From positions 124,001-188,000 of the forward strand of contig CADCXA010000049.1 of the NCBI GenBank assembly GCA_902806565.1: 64,000 nucleotides of DNA. Direction: 5' to 3'. The notes beneath the pieces were generated by a model. It made no database searches. It had not been told where the DNA came from and saw nothing but the letters and a program-made list of their open reading frames with translations. The position numbers and the translations under genes were made by a program. Within the stretch, counting starts at the first letter, position 1; the number at the start of each line of letters is the position of its first letter. Shown here piece by piece: positions 1 through 12,105 of this stretch. Source of the DNA: Hypoxylon rubiginosum (taxonomy: Eukaryota > Ascomycota > Sordariomycetes > Xylariales > Hypoxylaceae).

Positions 1-3000
1 ACTGGCTTCGGCATTGTAAAAGAAATCAAGAAAAATGATGGAAAATAATATGCATTGCAGTATGATTGTTATATGAGATGGGGCAATGCGGTGGAGGTAG
101 ATGTGTAAGAGATGATGGAGACCGAAATTAAAGGGGGAGCATGTCGATATTTATCTCCAACTATCACATCATCATGGGAATAGCAGCAAAGTCTCACAAC
201 TAAGCTTAGGTGTTATTCCGTGCCCATCCCATCAATCTCGATGTCTTATGAACACAAACGACCTTTTCAGCAAATCAAAAAGATAGTATCGTGGCAGCCT
301 CATTCCGAAGTGAGGGGAAAGGGAGACGGCATCGGGCATCGATGCAGATACAGCACCAACCCGTGTTTACAAATCGTAATGAAGCTGGAAGAAAAGTCAA
401 TGGGAGAATAGTTGGTCAGTGTCGCTAAACATCACGCACTTCCCCAGCGTAGATTTGAGTCAACCAGGTAAATAGTTAGTTGGCAACAGTTGTCTTTGCC
501 ACTGTGGTCCAAGGTCCACATGCAGCTCCTCTCCTCGTCGGTTCAGTGCCTAGAGCCCACAACTTGAGGCCTAACGGGAAGTTGCTTCGCCGTTGCAATG
601 TGCAGAAGGTGGGAAGCCGAAGCTTGATTCAAATCCCCTCATTAACGAGGCGGTTTTTGATGTCGTTACCTGTTGGCCCCGTGGGCTGTCGTCATGTGGA
701 TTATTAAGACAGAGGTGAGCATTGTAAGTGAGTGAGGTAACGGAGAGCTGCCTCCTGTACTGGCCTGCACGTTTGACCTCGAGATTCGGCAACATAGCAA
801 GGCTAGGCAAGGAGAGATGACGAGAAACTGAACTAGACGTCTTTATTCAGTTGAGACTAGTATACCTATTTCTGTCAGGAAGCATTCATCCTGGCTAGGA
901 AGCTCATTAGGGCATATGTATGTTGGTCAACTTAGTACATATCAGATGAGACAAGCTCAAGCCACAGCTGCAGCGCTGGTCCCAAATTCGGTATCTGCAC
1001 TCTGCCACAATGAGGGGATATACTTCTGAGCATCAAAGTGCATTGCCGGCGGTTCTCCGGGCTAGAGGATGTCATGGATACCTACATTGATGTCTTTCAA
1101 CCCGAACATGTTGGGCAGGGGAAGCTTTCTCCCTCGTTTACACGGGGCGAGGGCTTCCGTTGACAAATCTTGGACTCCACCGGACCTGGCGGTGAGCGGC
1201 TTCTTGAAAGTTCCGTCTGTTTGCGGATGGAAGCATGTTGATGCAAGTTGTTCTAACTTGACTCGCAATTGCATTCTTTAGTTGACAGCACGGGCGATGT
1301 CAAACTCATCACGCGAGGCAAGGCGGTAAAGCGGTTATCCAAGCGGCACGCCACTTTCCACGCATTCCGCCCCGTGCTTTGGGCGGAGTTCGGCGTCCGC
1401 GAGTCTCTCAACTGTGAAGCTATCCCGTGAGCAACTCGATGTCGTTAGGTAGGAGCTTCGCTATTGGCTGGACTACATGCACATATCACACGTGTTGCGT
1501 GTGGAGTCCTGCAAAAGGCTGCAAGGGTCCTTTCCCAGCTTCCTTAATAAGGGTTCGTTCTAAGTTGAGATTCCTCTCTCTCCTCCCCTTTCGGGAGAAA
1601 TCAGCGGGTTCGAAGGCAAGGAGGTCTAAACCGATGGACGCTCGCATGAAGTCTTTGCTAACAGGTCTCATCCTCGTACATGCGCCGGAGGATTTCGGAG
1701 AGTTGACCATTCGCTCGGTAGGTAGCCTGATAGGTCCTGGTAGGGTAGATCTAGATCGTGGGGGTTGGTTTCAAGCTTACCTAGCTAAGGTATCTAACAA
1801 ACACTACGACACCGCGAACGAGCTCACGCGACTCTTCCGTAAAGATCAAGAAAAAGCGGTCTAGCGGCTATGCCTTGAGGGATGGCTGCTATATGAAAGC
1901 GTTTGCTAACTTGATTTCAAGTGCTATCAAACAGTGCCCAGCTAGCTGCCGTCTTGCCGTCTTGCCATCTGATGTCTGACTGCCGGCCTCCACTAACCAT
2001 GGGTTAGCCAGGGAGGGATTCCGAGCGGCGAGTAGCGGTCCGTCCGGGTGTCTGGTGTATTGTACAAGTACCTAGCTCGCCTCCGATAGGTACCTATGGA
2101 AGCGGGCTAGGCTTTACCTAATGCTTAGGGCCTCGCCGTTCTGAAGCGAGTTGCAATAGAATTTGCTCCACGGTGACAATTGTTCCTTTCGAGTGGGCTT
2201 TGAATGGAAAGGGATGCTTGATGTCAAGCCGAGTTTCATCGACGAATCAATCAATTAATGCCCGCGGGGTAGGCAATCCAATACGGTATACTGCTTGCTC
2301 ACTTTCATGTCCTAGGGCTCCGAACCCCACACGTTCCATACCTTTGTCAAGCTTGTTTGAGCTTTTGAGATCATAGATCATAGATCTGTGATGCACACCT
2401 CTGCCGTCGGCTCATTTTTTCCATGCCACGATCGTGCGACCTCAGAGCGTTTTTCATGCACGACGTCATGTCTGCTCTGTTTAGTACTCTGCTTAGACGC
2501 AGCGCATAGAAAGCAATGCTACGACATGGCGTGCTACTGCCGTGTTCCCAAAGATCTCCTCCGGCTATCTGCTTGGGGAGGACGAGATCAACGACCCGGT
2601 TGGATGGGTAGATCTTTAGGGGGGGTTATGATTCACCGTAAGACATGTCAGCGGTTGAGGCTTGCTCTAGCGTATGTCGTATGTGTGTGAGCCCAATTCG
2701 AGCAAACGCCACGATGCGTGATTGATGCATCCAGAGGTTGTTTTCCCTGGAGACGTCCGTAATTCTTCTGTCATTCAATGTTGGCTTTGGAAAGCTGGAG
2801 CAAGGAAGACCCTGCCAAGTCCGCCTCGTTTTCACTCGCCTTCGCTTCTAATCCCATAGCTCCTCTAGGTTGTCTCGGGTAGGTCCCTTGGCTTAGGGAA
2901 GAATACTAGTGTAAGCCTAAGTCTGCACGAACAGGTCAAACAGTTGATATGTCGTTTGTGCCCTACGTGCAGATGAGATAGGCGAGATAGGTTTAGGTAC

Positions 3001-6000
3001 TTATTGCGGTCAAACGTTGGTAGGATGCGACATCGGATATCATCAAGGTTTCCAAGTCCCTCCTCGGTGCTTATTTCTGAGGATGACGGACTAGATATCT
3101 GATATCTCTGATATCTAGACCTGAAAGCCAATCTACTGCCCTGGGCTGAGAGTAACCTCGCGGGGGTAAACCACCTGGACAGTACCACTACCAGGTAGGT
3201 AGACAGGGGCTTAAAATGTTGGCTTCGGTAGGATGGTACGCACCTGGTAGTATTCCGAGTGGAACGAATCCTCATTGCCCAGTTCGTCACTGTCGCAGTG
3301 CGCAAGATTAAGGGTTTTGAGAGTCAACACAAATGATCAGATTCGGTAACTACTTCGTTGTCGTAAAACGACTCTTCAGAGTCCCCTTCAAGTCTGGGAC
3401 TTGTAATCGAATACCTGAGAGAATCCTTTATCTTTTCTACGTAGTGCTCCGAGTCCTGAGGACGTGGGCTGGAGTAAATCTCTTCTGGCGCAGACCGCAA
3501 CATGAGGCCCGAAGGCGTGGGTATTTACAAGAGAAGAGGGGTCCTGAATCTTGTGGGCGCGCCAAGATCTGTTATCCCCTCCTTTTTCAGATTAGACGAC
3601 TGAACTTATGCAGCTCAAGTCGGTTTTGGTGATGGGACGCAGACGGTTCCAAAGCTAAATAACGATTTCTGCCTGATATTTCTCATAGTTCCAAGGTTCT
3701 CATAGGCGGGTTGGGCGCTTGTTTCAAGGTCCAAGCGTCAACCACGAGCCTCTTAGGCTTGACAGCTCCGAGATCAACGGTTGATCTGCTATACCAGTTA
3801 CTTGATAAGTAAGGTCGGGAGTCGTCTGGCACGTGGGATGGGTTTCCCCACGGGAGATGGTATGCTCTGCCGTCCCTACATAGACTAGAGCCTTGTCGAG
3901 TAGTAGAATAGTCTAGAAATAGTTTGATTTTTACGCTATCAAAAAGAGTACCCTCTATTACACGACCGGCATTGATACATAGTAGTGTGCGGCGGTCTGG
4001 TCTACCTACATATAGGTAGCTGGTTGTCCTTGTCAGTCCTGCGCGACGACATCTCTATTAGCCCCTATTGAGTTGATTAGGGTTGGAGAAGTCGATTGAT
4101 ATGGGACGAGACGATGCGCGATGAGTTCATCTGACGAGGATCTCGACTTGCGCTGAGCTGCAGTGCAGAGAGTTGCATGGCAGAAGGGGGTGTCAAAAAG
4201 ACAATGCTGTGAGAAATTTCGCGATAGTAACTCTATGGGAGAGAAAGCGACCCACCACAGGGGACTAGTTGTTAAGCCATCGTGAAGTACGCCCTTCTGA
4301 TTGGTACTATCCGACTCTTGCTGGTGTCGTGAGAAGGGTTGATGAGGATCGGCCATGCAGGAAGAGGTATCAATTACTACACTATCAGGCGTCTTGGTAT
4401 CGTGGGCGATGGCACACTCGCGATGTAGCCTAATCCCGCCTGCAGATTCTCGTTCCCCCTTCCTCTATCTCCCCAGAATTGTTTCGCATTCTGTGCCCTA
4501 AAAGAGGCACACCATTTTCGTCTCGACTTGCCTCTAGTGCTCACGGGTCACGGGGCGCAAGCCAACTACGATACGTGGTGGATGCAAGCAGCTTACAAAC
4601 GGAATCCGTCAAACGCCTCTGCGTAGTCATCGTGGTCATCGTATATAGTCAAGTCTAAAAATGGCACGGGGCAGTGTGAGTGTGGTGGGATAGAATAGAA
4701 TCGTAGACCATTGAAATGCTTCTCTGACGTAGGGAAATCGATCGGTAGTTCATCTTTTTTTTTATACCCCTGGTGATCCTTGAATCTCTTGGGTTCATTA
4801 AAGTTGCCATGAGCTTAACCTGTTCCTGTCGCAACTAATTAATCGCGGTAACATATTGGACGACTAGCGGCCAGGTCATTACCATAGTGGGACTTGACGT
4901 TTCTATTCGCCTATAACTTACGAAGTACGAAGTAGAGGAGGTCAATATACAAGTAGAGACATCTGGTTTCTTCCGAATTAGTTCTGTTCATTCATGATGT
5001 GCTGGTAGGAGGTAAATATAGAAGATGTGGCGTCTGCAAGAATGAATTCTTCCTACTTGTGTTCACATCCACAACTGCCACAATGCTCTGTCGCATTTAC
5101 ATTGAAGGGGCCGCGACGAGTCTCTGCTGATGCTCGCTTGCATGAAACGACTAAGCAACATGCGTCCCAGCGCGACGGGAATGATGTCAAACCTCCACAA
5201 GAGAGATTACATAAATCTTTTATTTAAGAGGACGCTCTAAATTCTCTCTGTTTTCTTTTTCTTCTTCTTAACGTCATTGTCTTGGAATAATAATAGAAAT
5301 AAATAGGTATAGTGTATAAAAATGCCTTGGATCCTTTAGTAGCGAGAAGGGCCTAGACTATTAATACCGTCTTCCTACAACTCGGTCTTCCCGTGTTGTC
5401 TTTAGAGTGCATAATCCGTCATGGAGCAAAAAAAAAAAGAAAGAGATCGGATGAATTGGCCAATGCAAACAAGAGACGGCGAATTTAGGTTATACTTTAG
5501 GTACTTCGTACCTGTACTTAAGGTTGCATGATACATGATATGCCGCATTCTATCAATGGCATACGGTGCCGAGTGTATTTGATGACTTCATCATGATAGG
5601 ACCGCAAGAGTCGACGTCTGCCATATCGAAACTGATGAGACTACCATGTACTTCGTACAACTCGATTGAAAGGGGGCCCTCGAGTCTACATCTTGAAGTC
5701 CTCAGTTCTCTGTTCCCTCCACGGCAACGTCCGTGCGAAGTTGATAGGTCCAGAGGTAGACCCTGCTAGGTACGGTTTATGTATGAAGTACCTGTGGATT
5801 TATTATTGCAGGGGACGGACCGGGGGCCTAGCGGGCTAGTCACAGCAAATTGCAGTTGACCTGTGCGTGACGATTGGACGAATAAGACCAATCGATAGGT
5901 ATTACCCCTGTTCTAATCTTCCCTGCTTAAGGGCCTGGGCCGGCAGCCGGGGCCAGTGCACTTGTCTTCGCTTCTCGCAAGTTTGGCAGGCATTAGTTCC

Positions 6001-6762
6001 AGTCAGCCAGTCGCCAGTTCGTTCGTTGCTTGCCTGCTTGTCTTGTTCGCCCGTTCCCTAAGCCACCCAGGCTTTGGCCCAGTGACCCAAATCAGTCAGC
6101 CAGCCAGTCTCTAGCCAGTCGCACTCTTCCGTCTCACTCTCACACTCTCACACTCTCACTTGCATGCTTGCATGTAGCCAAGAACCCAAAAGGTCAAGGG
6201 CCAAGCGAAAGCAGAGAAGGAAAAGATACTTCTGCCATCCGGGCCCCGGTAAACTCTCCCTCTTACCAGTGTCCAGTCAACCAGTCAACCAGTTCGACTA
6301 GTCAAGTCACCCAGTCACCCCGTCACCCACCATCGCCGTTGTCCAACCGGACCACATCCAATTGACTTTCGTCGCATCCCATAGCTCGAAAAAGGGGAAT
6401 CGTAATTAGAGACGTCGCAAAACAAATTCGGCATTTGGACTTGGATTCGGATGATTGGCAACGAGGAGCGTGCTTGTCAACAACATATCACGACTTCGAA
6501 AAAATATCCGATCAACCGCGAATACGAAGTAGACCAAGAGGAACACATCCATCATGCTAATCTAAGCTTGTGCGCGCAGCACCTCACAAGACCTCGAAAA
6601 CACGTTGAGTCGCACGACTTTTCCCTTTGAAAAAGGGGCTAACAACATTTTCACTCCTTCGTCCGTGGATCTCCTCGATCTACCTCGTGTTTCTGGCCTT
6701 CAATGCATTCGTCCGTCACCACTGGGCTCAGCAGGCATAGATCTGCCGCGTAGTAGAGAGTC
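1..6762. other. Gene-poor left flank and LTE1 upstream region
   Basis: I find no convincing gene here. The open frames are short, lack homology that I recognise, and mostly begin at GTG or TTG. The longest, at 1427-1864 plus, begins at a GTG, has its first ATG at 1439, and resembles no family I know. The stretch holds scattered palindromic words of the TACCTAGGTA and TACGAAGTAC types (for example 2061-2098, 4918-4936, 5500-5520, 5648-5659). The last 700 bases are rich in CAGTC and TCACAC runs and probably belong to the LTE1 promoter and leader. Confidence 0.5.
5996..6335. repeat. Imperfect CAGTC / TCACAC simple repeats in the LTE1 leader region
   Basis: Two clusters of imperfect CAGTC(A/C) units lie at about 5996-6120 and 6260-6335. 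They are separated by a short run of TCACAC units at about 6135-6160. The units are degenerate, so this is cryptic simple sequence rather than a clean microsatellite. It lies 430-770 bases upstream of the LTE1 start, where it would fall in the promoter or 5' leader. Confidence 0.6.
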
Positions 6763-9700
6763 ATGGAGGTGGACCCTCTAGGGCTGCACCCGCCGACGCG
6801 GTCTAAAATGAGCCTCCTCCAATCCTCGAGAGATTCCCCGAGAATCCAGAAATCCCCCAAGACTTCAGGTCGAGACTCCAAGGCAAGGAGGTCGCCGCCC
6901 CTGGGTACGCAAACCGGCAAATTCGGGGGATCCAAATTGCGCATGCCTCGAATCGGCTCGAGACCCTTGGTACCAGCAAACGAGAGGAAAACTGGAGGCC
7001 ACGACGGGAGTAATGCGAAACGGGAAGCCGATAGTGAGAAGTGGAATATAACTCCGGACGGGGGCTCAGCTGGTCGAGAAGGAAGGCATTTTACCGTGGC
7101 GAACGTGGGGAATAATGGGCAAATATATCTGAGGTACATGCCGCTTGGAAATGTAACTGGGTGTGCCTGTACTAACCGTGAGAACTACAACAGACCTACC
7201 GTGCGGCCGGCCAACCAGAGATACCCACAACCCAACTTTGTATTTCCCATCACGCCACCAAGCACCGCGGGTTTGGGTTCTTTAGCGCAACATAAGAGAG
7301 CGGCCGACGAGAACAGCGAACTATTAAGCGGACAATGGACTCCAACACCCGGGGCCGATTCTCCTTCCCCTGGAGTCGTAAGGAAGAGAGCGTACTTCGA
7401 CTTGAAATCAAATAAGACTCGCAACCGTCGCGCACTGTCAGACTCAACTGTTCAAGACGCGAGCATAGCGCAGGAAGGTGATGCTGGGGTTTTCAAAGTT
7501 GTGATATCCAAGCCGCGAGATGAATCGAGGTCTAAGACGGCCGAAGACATAGGCGCCGGCAAAGGTTCGCTATTGCAAATCTCCATCCCTTCATGGAAGC
7601 TTGGCACACCAAGATTCACTCTTAGGGGAACGCCTCTCATTCGAGGTTCATCATACGCTCCAACCGAAGATGTCCGCTCGAGCAATGGTTCATTCCTTCG
7701 ACCATCGATACGTGATATGAACTCGCTCCACCCCGAATCTATTGACACCGTAAGGCAACGAGCAAGCTCTACACCTCATATCCAGTTGCCGTCGCCTGGC
7801 TTACTGAGTCCCGCGACTATTCCCACGCCGCGATTTACTCTCCCTCCAATGCGGTCGACATATATGTCAACTCATTTGGTTATTGAGCCCGTCATGTTTG
7901 ATGCGCTTACTTTTAAACCAGCCTGTGATGATCGTTCCATTGTTCGTTATGCCTCTGCGACAGGCGCCGTGACCGCTGCTACGCCGCCGCGACTGGTCGC
8001 CGAAATTACATCTCCTAGTTTCCTGGATTATGAGTTGATTTCCGACTTCTTCCTCACATTCCGCGCATTCCTCGACACGCAAGACTTGCTCCGAATGTTG
8101 GTCGCCAGACTCCGATGGGCCGTATCCCGAGATGACGAGACCGGAATGGTAGTTAGGGTGAGGACGTTCGTTGCTATGAGACATTGGATCCTAAACTATT
8201 TTGTTGACGACTTCGTTGTGGATTATCACCTCCGAGTAATGTTCTGCAACCTCATAAATGACTTTGCCGAGGAGCTCTCACAAGATGAACGTGGACGAAA
8301 GGTCCAGCTGAAAATCCTAGGAGAACTGAAGAAATGTTGGAGACGAGTATGCACGCAGTTCTGGGACGGTCCGGAATTTAATTCGTCATTGGGTCCTGAT
8401 ATTCCCATTGCGCCAGGTGGAATCGCCGGTCATCGCGACCCGAGCCTAGACCCTACTTTCTGGGAGACCGAATCTGATGAGCCACCGCAGCTATATAGTG
8501 TTCATCTTCCTGATCGCGACTCACGACTTGAAAACAGCTTCTATGCGGATGTGTCCAAGGCAGGCCATATCGATTCGATTTTACTCGGTGGGGTGCGTCC
8601 AGACACACCAGACGATGAGCGACCCACGGAATTAGATAGGAGGCAAACTTCGCCAACTAGTATTGCAAGTCTCGACGTGGTATCCTGCTCATTTCCAACC
8701 AAGGGTCTCCGAGTGGGTGACCCAAATGCGAGTTCCGCCCTCGCTGCCCATCCAGTCGATCCTAGCTCCATCTACACGCACACGAATGCAGATCCTGTTG
8801 CTCCTACCCCACGTGCTTTGACTGGAAAACGCGTCAGGCCTCATACATCCCATAAACGCAATAACAGTCTGACGGACTCTCTACGAGAACATGGCTCGAT
8901 AACAGAGAAGGTACTTTACAAAAATGCCGAGTTCTTGCTTACCCTGCCGTATGCTGGCAGCCTTGTCCGGGGGAATCTCCTACCTCCGAGTCAACCTTTT
9001 GTCGAGATAGACCCCCCAAATCCCTGGGGGGTGTCGCGCCAAACCACCGTGTTTCAGCCGCACCCCATTGAACCGCCGAAGGAGAAGGGCTCTGGGTCGG
9101 CTATGTCTGGCCAAGGTATGAGAAAGCTGATCGGCAGCGTGCGTAGGGCGCTGAGCACGAGGGGCCAGGGAATTTCACCAACGCAGGGAACTTTTATTGA
9201 CATCGCGCCCATCGGACCCAGAGGTGCTACTACTAATAGACTTCCGGGGACTGCCGTTGTGCCGCAAGCGCGCCCACCTCGACCGAATGGTGCTAGGGCT
9301 CCCATACGGATCGACGTTCTCGGCGCTACAATTGCAGAAGATTTCAAAAATGCCGTGCGGGAAGATGCTCTTGCTGAAACTGCGAGTAATGCGAGTCACA
9401 CCGAACATCCCGACGATGATATAGAGTACTCTCCAGCGCACCTAGACTCATCATTTGAACTAAGACCCGCCAGCGATGCCGGGATCACAGCAGGGAGTAA
9501 GTCCATCGTTATTGTCGATGGAACCCTGCCTGGGGAATATCCCATTATGAGCAGCCCTTTTACTGCTTTGAACCAGTCTGTCGAAGCTTTTGCGGAGAGC
9601 ATGATGGCAGCCGGTGGTGCCAATCTAACACCCCCTACAACACCGCCCAGCCACGCGGTACGTGGGAATACTCCGAGAAGATCTTCTTACATTCTAGGTC

Positions 9701-12105
9701 ATCATGCCTTCCGATTTTCGGATCCCTCTACTCCTTTACCGCCGTTTATTCCCGATTTAGACACCTTAGGCCCGGGACCTTCCTCGGAGGACACTAATGC
9801 CAACGCTCGCCCGTCGATCGAAGTCAAGCAGTCTCCTAGCAAGCCTCCGTTAAGTTACATGAGACGGCATCAGCGTCAGCAATCAAGCCGTAGTTATCGG
9901 TCGAGGGGCTCCATTGCTCATCGTCGGTGGGCGTCCTTTCAAAGTGGCATCGCGGCGCAGTCTACCATCAGGAGCTTCGATGCTACCACCTACTCGGAAG
10001 GCTCAGTAGTGTCAGAAGTTATGCCGCCACCGCTTAGAGTCCTTAGAAGAAGACCGGGTGGAGATCTACGAGGAGTAACCAATGTTCACGATCTCGACGC
10101 TACGCCGCTTCATAGGTCACGCTCCGTTGGCTCGTTGACAACATATTCGGAATCCATCAGGAGCTCTTACCTACGTAGTCCTATTCGAGACTCGAGCGCC
10201 TTCATCGATGTTGTAAGTAGCGACTATTCGCAAAAGCGAGCGGAAATCTTCTCTCTAGGGGCCATGGCAGAACAGACTCCGAAGCCCCCAGTTTCACTTT
10301 TCAGTACTCATTCGTCGAAGCCCATCATGCGGCCGTCATTCGAGGCGGAAGCTCAAAAGCTTGCGCAAATACCAGACGATGACGACGACGGGGGTGTTGA
10401 GTCGGCCCTCCTAAAACTGGAAGGTAAATATGAAAAAAGGGTGGCCAAACTTTCAATGGAACCATCGAAGATACCTCGGAACAACCTCGAAGATCTCCGA
10501 GATCGGCCTGTAGCAACACCTGAGATAGAGCATGCCAAGGAAGAAAAGCGAAAGCATCGTCAACGACACATCGGTGATGATGAAGCTCCCGTGGTATCGC
10601 CCATGGACGAAGATTTCGATATGCCGCTTCATGGTCGACTCGCTCTCCCCCGAGCTTCTGAGGCTGTCTCGTTCTTGTCAGAAGATTCAAGGGAGACTTA
10701 CAACTCGACCCCACTCCTCGATAGAGGTTTGACGGACGACGGGCGCAGTAAAACAGTGACGCGGGAATGGACAAACCATTCGATATTAATAGACCCGGAG
10801 TCGCCAGTGGAAGAGGGAGACGATGCTAGAGCTGGTTCATCTGTGCATCCATCTTACGAGTTTGTACAGAAAACTGATAGCATTAACAAGATCAAGCCCG
10901 GAGCAACTGCGCCCGAAGACAATAACTTCTTAGACGTCGACAGCGACAATGACTCGGCCATTTCATCTGAGATGTCCGGCGACATGCCTGACACGGATGA
11001 CTACATCTTTGGACAGCCACGGTCCCCCAAGAGGCCCAGCCCTATAAATACCGGATCGTCACCTGATATATTCACCGCTAGGGATAAGCCTCCTTCTCCC
11101 CCCGGGACGTTATCGCAGGCGTCTGAGGCGTCGCCCGAGTCTGGCCCTGTTCCACAGCTTCACGAACATCAGCTATGGGCTCAGAAACCACTTCCACCCA
11201 CTCCCGACACAACACCCACCACTGCGATGTACCATCACGGTTCAGGTTCTCGAGATCCAACCGGCACAGAAGAGGCACTCCGCAATGCGCCCAGATTGTC
11301 TGCCGAGTCAGGCCGAAAGAACTCTGCCCATTTGCCTTTCATACTCGCTTTCGACTCAGAGATCCTCGCTCAGCAGTTCACCCTGATCGAAAAGGACGCT
11401 CTGAACGAAGTGGATTGGAAAGAATTAATCGAGATGCGGTGGAAAAATGCGAACAACGACTCGCGATCCTGGGTGGATTTCCTTCGAAATACCGACGCTC
11501 GTGGTGTGGAAGTTGTCGTTGCGCGCTTCAATATCATGGTCAAGTGGGTCATTTCCGAGATCGTACTCACTCAAGATATTGAGGAGCGGGCTCGTTGCAT
11601 CATCAAATTCCTTCACATTGCTGCCCACTGTAGGAGGTATCGGAATTTCGCAACCATGAGCCAAATCACTATTGCCTTGACGTCAAACGAAGTAGCAAGG
11701 CTAGCCAGGACCTGGTTGATGGTTCCACCTACTGATGTGAAGACCTTGAAAGATCTTGAAGCGCTTGTTTCGCCTACGAAGAACTTCTATAACCTGCGGG
11801 CGGAGATGGAGGGCGGCGGCAATGCTGCTGAAACGGGATGCATTCCGTTCGTTGGGATTTACACTCACGATCTGCTCTTCAACTCGCAGCGACCATCTGA
11901 AATTGCCAGCTCGCCGACCACGGCGCCACTGGTCAACTTCGAGCGCTGCCGCATCGCTGCTTCGGTTGTGAAGACACTGCTTCGTCTCCTAGAAGCCAGC
12001 ACGCATTACCAATTTCAGCCTATCGAAGGCATTACCGAGCGTTGTCTCTGGATGGGTGCTCTAAGCGACGAAGAGATCAGGAAGCAATCAGAAAGCTTAG
12101 AGTAG
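6763..12105 (+). CDS. lte1: Ras-type guanine nucleotide exchange factor LTE1
   Basis: The model is join(6763..7133, 7194..12105), 1760 residues. A RasGEF N-terminal module lies at about residues 389-485 and the catalytic CDC25-like domain at about 1505-1755, close to the C terminus. Between them is a long Ser/Pro-rich disordered linker. This architecture matches yeast Lte1, a bud-cortex protein acting in mitotic exit and spindle-position control. The intron 7134-7193 has a GTACAT donor, a TACTAAC branch site and a CAG acceptor. It is 60 bases with no stop, so the uninterrupted frame encodes 20 extra residues. Splicing rejoins IYLR to PTVRP, which reads as a smooth conserved segment. Translation could also start at the second ATG, 6808. 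The nearest neighbour, RPS0, is transcribed convergently. Confidence 0.9.
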   Translation: MEVDPLGLHPPTRSKMSLLQSSRDSPRIQKSPKTSGRDSKARRSPPLGTQTGKFGGSKLRMPRIGSRPLVPANERKTGGHDGSNAKREADSEKWNITPDGGSAGREGRHFTVANVGNNGQIYLRYMPLGNVTGCACTNRENYNRPTVRPANQRYPQPNFVFPITPPSTAGLGSLAQHKRAADENSELLSGQWTPTPGADSPSPGVVRKRAYFDLKSNKTRNRRALSDSTVQDASIAQEGDAGVFKVVISKPRDESRSKTAEDIGAGKGSLLQISIPSWKLGTPRFTLRGTPLIRGSSYAPTEDVRSSNGSFLRPSIRDMNSLHPESIDTVRQRASSTPHIQLPSPGLLSPATIPTPRFTLPPMRSTYMSTHLVIEPVMFDALTFKPACDDRSIVRYASATGAVTAATPPRLVAEITSPSFLDYELISDFFLTFRAFLDTQDLLRMLVARLRWAVSRDDETGMVVRVRTFVAMRHWILNYFVDDFVVDYHLRVMFCNLINDFAEELSQDERGRKVQLKILGELKKCWRRVCTQFWDGPEFNSSLGPDIPIAPGGIAGHRDPSLDPTFWETESDEPPQLYSVHLPDRDSRLENSFYADVSKAGHIDSILLGGVRPDTPDDERPTELDRRQTSPTSIASLDVVSCSFPTKGLRVGDPNASSALAAHPVDPSSIYTHTNADPVAPTPRALTGKRVRPHTSHKRNNSLTDSLREHGSITEKVLYKNAEFLLTLPYAGSLVRGNLLPPSQPFVEIDPPNPWGVSRQTTVFQPHPIEPPKEKGSGSAMSGQGMRKLIGSVRRALSTRGQGISPTQGTFIDIAPIGPRGATTNRLPGTAVVPQARPPRPNGARAPIRIDVLGATIAEDFKNAVREDALAETASNASHTEHPDDDIEYSPAHLDSSFELRPASDAGITAGSKSIVIVDGTLPGEYPIMSSPFTALNQSVEAFAESMMAAGGANLTPPTTPPSHAVRGNTPRRSSYILGHHAFRFSDPSTPLPPFIPDLDTLGPGPSSEDTNANARPSIEVKQSPSKPPLSYMRRHQRQQSSRSYRSRGSIAHRRWASFQSGIAAQSTIRSFDATTYSEGSVVSEVMPPPLRVLRRRPGGDLRGVTNVHDLDATPLHRSRSVGSLTTYSESIRSSYLRSPIRDSSAFIDVVSSDYSQKRAEIFSLGAMAEQTPKPPVSLFSTHSSKPIMRPSFEAEAQKLAQIPDDDDDGGVESALLKLEGKYEKRVAKLSMEPSKIPRNNLEDLRDRPVATPEIEHAKEEKRKHRQRHIGDDEAPVVSPMDEDFDMPLHGRLALPRASEAVSFLSEDSRETYNSTPLLDRGLTDDGRSKTVTREWTNHSILIDPESPVEEGDDARAGSSVHPSYEFVQKTDSINKIKPGATAPEDNNFLDVDSDNDSAISSEMSGDMPDTDDYIFGQPRSPKRPSPINTGSSPDIFTARDKPPSPPGTLSQASEASPESGPVPQLHEHQLWAQKPLPPTPDTTPTTAMYHHGSGSRDPTGTEEALRNAPRLSAESGRKNSAHLPFILAFDSEILAQQFTLIEKDALNEVDWKELIEMRWKNANNDSRSWVDFLRNTDARGVEVVVARFNIMVKWVISEIVLTQDIEERARCIIKFLHIAAHCRRYRNFATMSQITIALTSNEVARLARTWLMVPPTDVKTLKDLEALVSPTKNFYNLRAEMEGGGNAAETGCIPFVGIYTHDLLFNSQRPSEIASSPTTAPLVNFERCRIAASVVKTLLRLLEASTHYQFQPIEGITERCLWMGALSDEEIRKQSESLE
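7134..7193 (+). other. In-frame stopless intron of LTE1
   Basis: The signals are GTACAT at the donor, a perfect TACTAAC branch site and an AACAG acceptor. The length is 60 bases, a multiple of three, with no in-frame stop. An intact frame through it therefore hides the intron from simple ORF calling. Confidence 0.85.

Noticed and set aside
571..660. Possible tRNA from GATTCAAATCC near 630
   Set aside because: It has a B-box-like word only; no stems form and no proper A box precedes it.
1427..1864. 145-codon plus-strand open frame
   Set aside because: It starts at GTG, has no homology I can see, and its codon use is unlike the genes in this window.
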